NCBI GenBank assembly: GCA_016722705.1
Contig: JADKGN010000005.1
Span: forward strand, 124,001-188,000
DNA: 64,000 bases
Direction of reading: 5' to 3'
From: Candidatus Dechloromonas phosphoritropha
GTDB taxonomy: Bacteria > Pseudomonadota > Gammaproteobacteria > Burkholderiales > Rhodocyclaceae
In this document: piece by piece, positions 34,715-42,427 of the stretch
How the letters are laid out: each line of letters opens with the position of its first letter
Position numbering within the stretch: position 1 is the stretch's first letter
Notes under the pieces: model-generated
Database searches by the model: none
What the model saw: the letters and a program-made list of their open reading frames with translations, nothing else
Told to the model about the DNA's origin: nothing
Made by a program: the position numbers and the translations under genes

Positions 34715-35041
34715 ATCGTACTGATGGCACGACAACCAGATTTCCCTGGCCCGCTTCATGCCGATGGTGGGCGCCGTGAGCCCGGCGCCGCTTACCGTCT
34801 GGTCGCCACCCGGGCAGAAAGCCTCGGTGCCGGCGCCGGTCATGATGATGACACCGATGGCGTTGTCGTGATGGGCGTGGTGAACGGCGTCGATCAACTG
34901 CTTGACCGTTTCCGGGCGAAAGGTGTTGCGCTGTTCCGGACGGTCGATGGTGATCCGGGCGATGCCTTCGGTGGCATCGTAGAGAATGTCGGAATAGCTG
35001 GCCTGGGGGCTGCCAGGCGGGAAGGTGGTCGGATATGGCGT
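34715..35041 (-). pseudogene. menB: Dihydroxynaphthoyl-CoA synthase-like (MenB) remnant
   Basis: One frame reads ASYSDILYDATEGIARITID, RPEQRNTFRPETVKQLIDAV, HHAHHDNAIGVIIMTGAG, then AFCPGGDQTV: the crotonase N-terminus with the MenB GGDQ oxyanion motif. It then jumps to IGMKRAREIWLSCHQYD, which in MenB lies about 90 residues further on, so the active-site middle is deleted. IS66 copy 6 cuts the rest. No ATG is in frame at the expected start (TTTTGC where relatives have ATG). BadI, a close relative, is a less likely source because NAIGVI and QTV fit MenB better. Confidence 0.68.
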
Positions 35042-35262
35042 TGAGCAAAATTGCGGTCAGGCCGCAGGTATAGCCTGACCCGCAGCCCGCCGAATTGATC
35101 TGAGCGCGCTCAGCGGCGGATGAACCTCCGGCTCGCTGAATGCGGCATAGTCGGCGTTGTGCCGAAATGGTTGATGCGCATCCTGGGAAAGCGAATCACG
35201 AGGATTCAGCGTGGGCGCCGTCGTTGCCATCGTTGCTGTCAGCGCAGCATTCATGAATCGAC

Positions 35263-35967
35263 ATGGTTTTCCTCAGACAATTGATCGTGGCGGCGATGGT
35301 CGCCGTCCTTGTTCCGGTCCTTCAGGCCACCGAACCTCCCGACCACCAGTTCGAAGTCTTGTCGCGCCTGGCGGACGGCGGCCTCGGGGCGATGCCCGGG
35401 CAGACCGTCGAGGTTGATGTCGATCTCCCGGCCAGTTCCGGTTTTACCGTCCAAGTCATGGGCGAGCGTGCCGAAGCGCGCACCGCATGGCCTTCAACCA
35501 GGTCGCCGAGGGCTGGAGCTGGCGCCCCCTGGCCGATCCCGAGGGCGACAACTACTATCGCTACAAATTTCTGCCCCTGCGGTCGATGATGGTCGAGTGT
35601 GGAGAGTAGGTCCATGAAGACAAGATCGGCGTCCCGCAACTGGCCAAGGTCACGTGGCGTTATGACTACTTTCTCGCCTTTGAAAACCTTCATGATTTCT
35701 ATCGGCGCGTCGCTGATGACGATACCGGCTTCAGTGCGGAACTGCCGGCTGGCGCCGAGGCATATCTCGAGATGCTGGCGCGGGTGCGCCTATTAGAGCC
35801 GGTGATCAGCGAAAGCACACCTTTTCAAGGCAACCTACGACAAGCCGACCGACCCCACCTTGAAGAAGCGCAACCTCATCGCCATGCTTGGAGAGGTGTA
35901 TATCATCGATATGAAAAGCGACCGCTTTTACTGTCGCATCCCTCAGGGCAAACGCATTTACTCTTGA
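35263..35967 (+). pseudogene. Decayed gene for an exported protein of unknown family
   Basis: Begins with a signal peptide (MVFLRQLIVAAMVAVLVPVL) and PPDHQFEVLSRLADGGLGAM. A first frameshift near 35480-35490 moves to MAFNQVAEGWSWRPLADPEG and DNYYRYKFLPLRS. In that frame a TAG stands near 35608, then KIGVPQLAKVTWRYDYFLAF, ENLHDFYRRVADDDTGFSAE and MLARVRLLEPVISES. A second shift near 35820 gives KATYDKPTDPTLKKRNLIAM and VYIIDMKSDRFYCRIP. The original was about 230 residues. The ISAs1 element interrupts it at 35943; without it the frame ends ...RIPHGAGRCFAR at 37248. I recognise no family. Confidence 0.65.
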
Positions 35968-37208
35968 GGAGAGAGGCCGAGCAATGAGGCCCGATATTTT
36001 GGGAGTCGATCTGCGGTTTTTCGGCGGGAGCGCAAACTGCGCTTGGGGTACTGAGTATCTTGGCGTAGCAACGCAAGGGCGAACTTGCGCAGGGTGGCGA
36101 AGTTATGCGGCGCGTGGTCTTTGCGGACACGGCAGTTGTCCTCTCGAAACGTGACATCGAGCACCCAATGCAGGCTGTTCTCGATACCTCAATGACTGCG
36201 TGCTGCGTTGGCAAAAGACGCTGCGGTGGTGACGCCCTTGCTGCCGATGTAGAAGGCGCGCTCCTTGGAAAGCGTGCCGTTGATGTCCCGCTGTCGCTCG
36301 ATCATGCCGACGCCAGCGAGTTTTGGCCAGTGTGTCTGGAACTTCTTGTCCAGCCAGGACAGGTTCGTGACCCACATCGCCCGTCGGGCTTCGATGCGGC
36401 CATGGTTCTTCTCGACAGATTGGAATCGATCAACCGGCAGCGTGCCGAAGCCGGCTGTCTCGCCATCAGAAAAGAACTCTCGCAAGGCATTCGCCAAGGT
36501 TTCCTGATTATCCTTGACGGCCAGCAGATAATCCCCGCTCTGGTCGAGAATCTTTCGGGCAATCTCGGTCTGGCAACCGATGGCATCAATCGTCACGATG
36601 CATCCCTTGAGGGTCAGTGTGTCGAGCAGCGCCTTGATGGCGGGTATCTCGTTGCCCTTGCCACGGGTATGCTCCTGGGCCAGACACAAGCCGCTGGCAG
36701 TGGCGTAAGCGCTGATCGTGTGCAGCGCGCTGTTATTGCCATCCCGGGAACCACAGGCGGTCTTGCCGTCGATGGCGACTACCCCCGCCACAACGCCGAT
36801 GAGGCCACTGATCCATTCACGGAAACAGGTCTCGAATACTTGGGCATCCAGCAGGCGGAATACCCGGCCAAAAGTGTCATGGGACGGTGTGCCGTGCTCA
36901 AGAACCAGGTGCTGCTTCAGCCAAGCCTCGTTGTCCTCGGCCCATTCGGCGACATCCACCCAACTATCCGCTCCGCACAACACTGCCCACAGCGCCATCA
37001 GGATCATTTCCGTCAGATCGTGCCGCTGCGCAGGCCCGGTGCGAGGATCATCCAGACCAACAAATACTTCCGTCAGTGTCATTTCCATTCCCGACAAAAG
37101 TCGAGAGTAGACCTGATTCCGACCGAGTCCACAAGACCCCATCATAACTCACTGATAGTAAACAACTTTCCAGCAGGGTGTACGATATCTGCGTATGCAA
37201 TAGCCCTG
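35944..37208 (-). mobile_element. ISAs1-family insertion sequence with 10-bp target duplication
   Basis: 1265 bp. The ends are imperfect inverted repeats (CAGGGCAAACGCATTTAC on the left, complement CAGGGCTATTGCATACGC on the right), and the 10-bp direct repeat TCGCATCCCT lies outside both (35934-35943 and 37209-37218). It holds one transposase gene with a nonsense mutation. Confidence 0.9.
35958..37145 (-). pseudogene. ISAs1-family transposase with internal stop
   Basis: The open part (36189-37145, 318 residues) has the N-terminal DPRTGPAQRHDLTEMILMAL motif, VVAIDGKTACGSRDG with a catalytic Asp, IVTIDAIGCQTEIARKI with the second, and DNQETL. The frame then meets TGA at 36189-36191 in RSH*GIENSLHWVLDVTF, where the family has Trp (TGG). 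It continues unshifted to FREDNCRVRKDHAPHNFATL and a stop at 35958. A single TGG-to-TGA change therefore removes the last 77 residues. Confidence 0.9.
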
Positions 37209-37257
37209 TCGCATCCCTCACGGGGCGGGACGCTGCTTCGCGCGCTGAAGCTGCCGC

Positions 37258-37701
37258 TCAGCGGTAGACCAGAACCGGAATCCTCGAATGAGTCAGCACC
37301 TTCTGGGTCTCGCTGCCGAGCAACAGGCCAGTGAGGCCGCGGCGGCCGTGCGAAGCCATGAAAATCAGGTCGCAGCCGGATTTCTCGGCGGCCTCGATGA
37401 TAGCCTCGTAGGGCACATCGCTGGCTGCCGTCGCGCTTGCGCACTCGACACCCGCCGCGGCGCATTCGCTTTTCACCTCAGTGAGATATTCGCTTGCCTG
37501 CTGGTCGGCGAGTTCGGCAAATTTTTCCGGCGTGGTGGGATCGATCAGCGCACCTTCACCGAAATAGGCGATCGGGTATTCAGGTTTGGCGAAGAAGACC
37601 GTCACCTTCGCGCCGATTTCCTTGGCGAACATCACTCCCCGCTTTGCCGTCGCCCTGGAAAGCTCGGACCCGTCGGTCGGTACGAGAATGTGCTTGAACA
37701 T
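37258..37701 (-). CDS. Universal stress protein (UspA family)
   Basis: A 147-residue single-domain Usp: MFKHILVPTDGSELS at the start and the ATP-binding pattern G-2x-G-9x-G-S in SHGRRGLTGLLLGSETQKVL near the end, so it should be the nucleotide-binding type. A strong AGGAGG ribosome site precedes the ATG. It is divergent from phaC (190 bases between starts). Its stop lies only 10 bases from the restored end of the convergent decayed exported-protein gene. Confidence 0.92.
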   Translation of the reverse strand: MFKHILVPTDGSELSRATAKRGVMFAKEIGAKVTVFFAKPEYPIAYFGEGALIDPTTPEKFAELADQQASEYLTEVKSECAAAGVECASATAASDVPYEAIIEAAEKSGCDLIFMASHGRRGLTGLLLGSETQKVLTHSRIPVLVYR

Positions 37702-37890
37702 GGTGCTTCCTCCTTTTTAGAACGTGCCAATATGGCGACTTTCTCAAATTCCATCCTACGCCAACTATCGGCAAAGCGGAACCGAATGTGCCAAAAGTGT
37801 CTGGCGGGAGCGCGATTAGGGCGCTCGCACCAAGAATTCGATGCGGGTCTATGGTATAAACGTCGCTCAATTGGCAAGGGAATTACCAGC

Positions 37891-39639
37891 ATGTCCGAGA
37901 TCTCGTCAGCAAAGTCACGCGGCATCGACCTAAGCGGCCTGAGTCCGCTGGAAACCGCCGGGATGGCTATCAGCAAGGCCGCCGATCCTTACGGCGTGAC
38001 CTCGTCGCTGCTCAGTGCGCAGATGGCCTGGATGATGCACCCGCAAGAATTGCTGCGCGCCGCCAACGCCTTGTCGGGCGACCTGTTGGCCTTGCAAGCG
38101 CACGTTGTGCGGCGCGCGCTTGGCATGCCCTCCGAGGATGTGATCGAACCGAACCCCGACGATGTACGGTTCTCCGATCCGATATGGACCGATTCGGCGA
38201 CCTGGGACATCATCAAAGAGTGGTATCTGGCCTTTACCCGCCGCCTGCAGGATATGTATTTCGAGACGCCGGGCCTGTCGGACAAGGAACGGCGGCGTGC
38301 TGCGTTCTGGCTGCGCAAATGGCTCAACATGGTGGCGCCGACCAATTATTTCTGGCTCAACCCGGTGGCCATGGAGCGTTTCGTGGCGACCAGTGGCGAG
38401 AGTCTCGCCCGTGGTTTCGAGAACTTCATGCGCGACGTGAAGGCCCGCAATATCCAGATGGTCGAACCCGATGCCTTCGTCGTCGGCAAGGATCTGGCGA
38501 CGACGCCGGGTAAGGTGGTGTTCCGCAACCGCCTGGTCGAACTGATTCACTATGCGCCGACCACGGAAAAAGTACGGGCGCTGCCGATCGTCATCGTCAC
38601 GCCGTGGATCAACAAGTTCTACATCCTCGACCTGAATTCCAAGAAGAGCATGGTCAAGTATCTGACCGATCAGGGGTTTTCGGTCTTCATCACGAGCTGG
38701 AAGAACCCTGGTGCCGAAATGTCCGAAGTGCGCTTCGACGACTATCTGCTCGAAGGCGTCAACGAGGTCGTGCGCGTCGCCAGCGAATTCTGCGAGGTGC
38801 CGCAGGTGCATCTGGTTGGTTACTGCATCGGCGGCACGCTGGTTTCGACCTACATGGCCTGGGCCAACAAGCGTTTCACTGCCGATCAGGTGCCAGTCGC
38901 GCACTGGTCGTTGCTCACTACGCTGACCGATTTTTCGCATCCCGGCGATATCGATGTCTTCATCGACGAAGCAAGCATCGGCGCGCTGGAAGAGTTGATG
39001 GACCAGAAGGGTTATCTCGACGGCAGCGAAATGGCCAGTTCCTTCCGCATGCTGCGCTCGAACAGCCTGATCTGGCATTACTGGGTGCGCAGCTACCTGA
39101 TGGGCGAACCGCTGCCACCGATCGACGTGCTGTTCTGGAATATGGATACGACGCGCATGCCGCGCGCCATGCACTCGTATTACCTGCGCGAGATGTACCT
39201 GCACAACAACCTGATCAAGCGCGATCGCCTGAGCATTGCCGGCGAAGCGATCGACCTCGACCGCATCGTACAGCCGCTTTATGCGGTGACCGCCGAGGAC
39301 GACCACATCGCGCCGTGGATCCAGTGCTACCGGATTCGCAAGTACGTTAACGTCAACGCCTCGGTGCGTTTCGTGCGCTCCAGTTCGGGCCACATCTTCG
39401 GCATCGTCAATCCACCCGTCAACCCGCCCAAGCGCTCCTACCGGATCGCCGAACCCGAGCGCAACGAGCACTGGGAACACTGGCTTGACCGGGCCGAAAC
39501 GAAGCAGGGAACCTGGTGGGAGGACTGGACGCGCTGGCTGGGCGAGCGCTGTGGCGACATGGTCGTCGCCTATCCGGCGGTAAGCCGCAGTTTTCCGGCA
39601 CTGGCCGATGCGCCAGGAACTTACGTTTTGGAAAAATAG
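37891..39639 (+). CDS. phaC: Class I poly(3-hydroxyalkanoate) synthase
   Basis: Polymerises 3-hydroxyacyl-CoA to storage polyester at the granule surface. At 582 residues it has the class I length. The alpha/beta-hydrolase core has the nucleophile Cys312 in the lipase-like box GYCIGGT, Asp471 in TAEDDHIAPW and His501 in SSGHIFGIVNPP, and the conserved VTPWINKFYILDL motif. The N-terminal domain includes WLRKWLNMVAPTNYFWLNP. It stands alone: no phaA, phaB or phasin gene is adjacent. The ATG at 37891 has an AAGGGA ribosome site; the frame is open upstream, but that stretch is antisense to the Usp gene. Confidence 0.95.
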   Translation: MSEISSAKSRGIDLSGLSPLETAGMAISKAADPYGVTSSLLSAQMAWMMHPQELLRAANALSGDLLALQAHVVRRALGMPSEDVIEPNPDDVRFSDPIWTDSATWDIIKEWYLAFTRRLQDMYFETPGLSDKERRRAAFWLRKWLNMVAPTNYFWLNPVAMERFVATSGESLARGFENFMRDVKARNIQMVEPDAFVVGKDLATTPGKVVFRNRLVELIHYAPTTEKVRALPIVIVTPWINKFYILDLNSKKSMVKYLTDQGFSVFITSWKNPGAEMSEVRFDDYLLEGVNEVVRVASEFCEVPQVHLVGYCIGGTLVSTYMAWANKRFTADQVPVAHWSLLTTLTDFSHPGDIDVFIDEASIGALEELMDQKGYLDGSEMASSFRMLRSNSLIWHYWVRSYLMGEPLPPIDVLFWNMDTTRMPRAMHSYYLREMYLHNNLIKRDRLSIAGEAIDLDRIVQPLYAVTAEDDHIAPWIQCYRIRKYVNVNASVRFVRSSSGHIFGIVNPPVNPPKRSYRIAEPERNEHWEHWLDRAETKQGTWWEDWTRWLGERCGDMVVAYPAVSRSFPALADAPGTYVLEK

Positions 39640-39785
39640 GCCGCCTTTTCGGCAAGGTGAGCTGGATTTTTCGCGGACTTTCGGCGGCCTGCCACCGGCC
39701 ATTGCTTACGTTTTCTTGACCGTGATTAAGGAGGGGGCGGCGCCGTATCCCGAGAATGGGGGCTTTCCAACCGTGCGAGTTCGCC

Positions 39786-40232
39786 ATGACCACCATCCAG
39801 ACCTTCATGACCGACGACCATCGTCGCTGCGACGATTTCTTTGCCGAGGCCGAGCAGGCCATCGGTAAGAAGAATCTGCCGGCGGCAAGGGCTGCGTTCA
39901 GTCACTTTCGCAATGCCATGCTCGCGCATTTCGACTGTGAGGAAAAAACCCTGTTCCCGACCTTCGAAGCCAAGACCGGCATGCGCATGGGGCCGACCCA
40001 GGTGATGCGCATGGAGCACGGCCAGATACGCGCGCTGCTCGATGATGCGGTCGACGCGCTGGAACAGGCAAATCCGGACGATTTTCTCGGGCTCGCCGAT
40101 ACCCTGCTGATCATGATGCAGCAGCACAACATGAAGGAAGAGAACATCCTCTACCCGATGTGCGACCAGCATCTCGCCGGTGAAACGCCCGAACTGCTGG
40201 CGTGCCTCGAAACCGAACTGGCCGAGTCGTGA
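39786..40232 (+). CDS. Hemerythrin-like (HHE) di-iron protein
   Basis: A 148-residue four-helix-bundle protein with the expected metal ligands: the His in MTDDHRRCDDFF, His and Glu in HFDCEEKTLFP, His in MRMEHGQIRALL, and His and Glu in QQHNMKEENILYPM. Such proteins bind O2 or NO, or sense redox state. The start is uncertain: 39786 (MTTIQTFM) is favoured on family grounds, 39756 is possible, and an AAGGAGG lies 22 bases before the latter. It overlaps the next gene by 4 bases. Confidence 0.88.
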   Translation: MTTIQTFMTDDHRRCDDFFAEAEQAIGKKNLPAARAAFSHFRNAMLAHFDCEEKTLFPTFEAKTGMRMGPTQVMRMEHGQIRALLDDAVDALEQANPDDFLGLADTLLIMMQQHNMKEENILYPMCDQHLAGETPELLACLETELAES

Positions 40233-40456
40233 GCCATCCGAAGACACCCCATGTCGTCGATGCGCGCTATATGGAGCCGCCGGAGCCGTTCGTGCAGACC
40301 ATGGAAATGCTCGACACCCTGCAGCCCGGCGAGAAGATGCTCCTTCTTCTCTTCCGCGAGCCGCATCCGCTCTACAAAGTGCTCAGGCAGAACGGCCATG
40401 CCTACGAAACCGAGTTGCTCGCCGACGGCACCTTCGAAATCCTGATCTGGCACTGA
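40229..40456 (+). CDS. DUF2249 domain protein
   Basis: A 75-residue soluble protein with the DUF2249 pattern: VVDARYMEPPEPFVQTMEML, a Leu-rich strand (KMLLLLFREPHPLYKVL), GHAYETE and the terminal FEILIWH. The family, related to the TusA/SirA fold but lacking its Cys here, is frequent beside hemerythrin-like and NO-related genes. It starts on GTG inside the hemerythrin stop (GTGA overlap), so translation is coupled. Confidence 0.83.
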   Translation: MSHPKTPHVVDARYMEPPEPFVQTMEMLDTLQPGEKMLLLLFREPHPLYKVLRQNGHAYETELLADGTFEILIWH

Positions 40457-40468
40457 ACGGAGGCACGG

Positions 40469-41767
40469 ATGCAGGCGCTGCTGTCGTTCGACAAGGCTCC
40501 CCCCTTCGCGGCCCCGCTGCGCTTCTTCCTCACGGCCCCGCTGTTCTCCCTGGCGGCGGGACTTCTGCTTCTGTTCGTCGGGCCCGATCTTCTGGCATCG
40601 CGCTGGACGCCGGGCCTGCTGGCGGCGACGCACCTGATCACGGTCGGTTTCATGCTCATGGTCATGCTCGGGGCTCTGATCCAGATCCTGCCGGTGGTCG
40701 CCGGCGCCAACCTCGACAACCCGCTGGCGGTTGCGCGCTGGCTGCATGCCGGCCTGTCAGTGGGAGCGCTTCTTCTGGCTGCGGGATTCCTGATCGGGCA
40801 AGCGGCTCTGCTGAGCACGGCGGCGCTGATCCTCGTTCTCGGCGTCGCGGCGTTTCTGGTCGCCAGCGGGCGGGCACTCTCCGGCGTGCCGTCAACCAGT
40901 CCGACGATCCGCGGTCTCAAGCTGGCGCTGGCAGGACTTGCCGGTGCGGTCGGACTCGGCGCCTGGCTGGCCCTCGCCATCGCCAACGGCTGGCCAGCCG
41001 CGCTGCCATCGCTGGTCGACCTGCACGTCGGCTGGGCGCTCGGTGCGTGGGCTGGTGTCCTGCTGGCGGCGCTGGCCTGTGTTCTCGTGCCGATGTTCCA
41101 GTTGACCCCTAGTTACCCGGCGCGGCCAAGCTGGTGGTTTCCTGGTGTCATGTTCGGGCTGATGGCTGCCTGGGGACTTGGCGTGGTCCTTGACGCGCAA
41201 GCAGCAATTCGACTGGCCCAGGCCCTGTCGGTGGCTGCCGGCATCGGCTTCGCCATTCTCACCCTCAAATTGCAGGCGCAGCGCCGGCGGGCACGCAGGG
41301 ATGTCACTTACCGGTACTGGCAGATAGGGCTGGCGAGCGCCGTTTTCGCCCTCGCCATGGTGTTGACCGCAACAGTCTGGCTGCCGCTCGCCGACCTGCC
41401 CGGATGGAGCCTGTTCGCCGGCATCCTGTTGCTGGTCGGTGGCTTCATGTCGTTCATCATCGGCATGCTGTACAAGATCGTCCCGTTTCTCGCCTGGATG
41501 CATCTGCGCAACCGCGGCAGCGCCCGGTCACCGGTACCGAACATGAACAAGCTGCTGCCGGAGGCCGACATGCAGCGCCAGATGCAGGCGCATGCCGTGG
41601 CCCTTGCCCTGTTGCTGGCGGCGGTCATCCAGCCCGGCTGGCTGGCCCGGCCGGCCGGCATTGCGCTGGCGGTGGCCAGCGGCTGGCTGATGGTCAACCT
41701 GCTGGGCGCCGTGCGCCGTTACCGGCAGCATCTTGAAAAGCTCGACCGGGAAGCCGTGGCGGCATGA
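40469..41767 (+). CDS. Polytopic membrane protein (NnrS/oxidase-subunit-I-like)
   Basis: 432 residues with about 12 membrane helices. His residues lie in helix contexts (LLAATHLITVGFMLMVMLG, LVDLHVGWALGAWAGVLL, PFLAWMHLRN), a pattern like heme-copper-oxidase relatives and NnrS-type proteins that act in nitric oxide stress. I cannot tell whether heme or copper is bound. A GGAGG ribosome site sits 12 bases after the DUF2249 gene, and the stop overlaps the SirB2 gene as ATGA. Confidence 0.78.
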   Translation: MQALLSFDKAPPFAAPLRFFLTAPLFSLAAGLLLLFVGPDLLASRWTPGLLAATHLITVGFMLMVMLGALIQILPVVAGANLDNPLAVARWLHAGLSVGALLLAAGFLIGQAALLSTAALILVLGVAAFLVASGRALSGVPSTSPTIRGLKLALAGLAGAVGLGAWLALAIANGWPAALPSLVDLHVGWALGAWAGVLLAALACVLVPMFQLTPSYPARPSWWFPGVMFGLMAAWGLGVVLDAQAAIRLAQALSVAAGIGFAILTLKLQAQRRRARRDVTYRYWQIGLASAVFALAMVLTATVWLPLADLPGWSLFAGILLLVGGFMSFIIGMLYKIVPFLAWMHLRNRGSARSPVPNMNKLLPEADMQRQMQAHAVALALLLAAVIQPGWLARPAGIALAVASGWLMVNLLGAVRRYRQHLEKLDREAVAA

Positions 41768-42144
41768 GTTACCTCGCGCTCAAGCATCTCCATGTCGCCT
41801 GCGTCGTGCTCAGCGGCCTCGGCTTCGCCCTGCGCGGCTGGTGGATGCTGGCCGGTTCGCCGCTGCTCAAGGCCCGCCTGGCCAAGGTCGTTCCCCATGT
41901 CGTCGACACCACGCTGCTCGGCAGTGCCGTGGTCATGGCCTGGCAGAGCGGCCAGTATCCGTTTGTGCAAGGCTGGCTGACCGCCAAGTTCTTTGGCCTG
42001 CTGGCCTACATCGTTTTCGGAACGGTGGCGTTGAAGCGTGGCAGGACGCCCCGCCAGCGCGGTTTTTTTCTGGTGCTCGCGCTGCTGGCTTATGCTTACA
42101 TCGTCGGCGTGGCGCTGACGCGGAATCCGCTGCCCTGGTCGTGA
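41764..42144 (+). CDS. SirB2 family membrane protein
   Basis: A 126-residue protein with four predicted helices and the family pattern (LKHLHVACVVLSGLGFALRG near the start, VVPHVVDTTLLGSAVVMAW, QGWLTAKFFGLLAYIVFGT, YIVGVALTRNP at the end). The His residues in helices 1 and 2 suggest cofactor binding, but the function of SirB2 is unknown. Last gene of the four-gene operon. Confidence 0.87.
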   Translation: MSYLALKHLHVACVVLSGLGFALRGWWMLAGSPLLKARLAKVVPHVVDTTLLGSAVVMAWQSGQYPFVQGWLTAKFFGLLAYIVFGTVALKRGRTPRQRGFFLVLALLAYAYIVGVALTRNPLPWS

Positions 42145-42223
42145 TCCGGCAAGGGCATGCAATGCGGGCCCCGGGAGAGGCGAACCCCCAGACAGCTTCC
42201 GAAGACGCTGCGTGAGCGGCACC

Positions 42224-42262
42224 TATCAAAGGCGGCCCAGCGGACCACGCCGCCCTTTGATA
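42224..42262. terminator. Long inverted repeat after the SirB2 gene
   Basis: TATCAAAGGCGGC (42224-42236) faces GCCGCCCTTTGATA (42249-42262) across a 12-base loop, with one bulged C. It probably ends the hemerythrin operon, though no T-run follows on the plus strand. Confidence 0.45.
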
Positions 42263-42360
42263 CCCTGTAACCCCCTTCTTCGCCCTGGAAAGCGACAATC
42301 GACGGGTTGTGAATTTGCCCGGCCGGGTCGTTTCGGATAAAATCGCCTAGTTGAAAAGCA

Positions 42361-42390
42361 CGAGCGGGGAGGCGCAAGCCTTCCCGCTCG
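42361..42390 (+). promoter_or_regulatory. carA leader hairpin with GCAA tetraloop
   Basis: CGAGCGGGGAGGC (42361-42373) pairs with GCCTTCCCGCTCG (42378-42390), 13 pairs with one G-U, closed by a GNRA-type GCAA loop, 37 bases before the carA start. No T-run follows, so it is not a simple terminator. A promoter-like GATAAAAT lies upstream near 42336. A role in RNA stability, attenuation or protein binding is inference. Confidence 0.5.
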
Positions 42391-42427
42391 GCACATGAAC
42401 AAGCAGGAATTTCCAGGAGAGCCGGTC

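Noticed and set aside
35057..35254. A 65-codon minus-strand frame between the menB remnant and the exported-protein pseudogene
   Set aside because: No ribosome site, no recognisable pattern and Ala/Arg-rich composition; could be chance, so not annotated.
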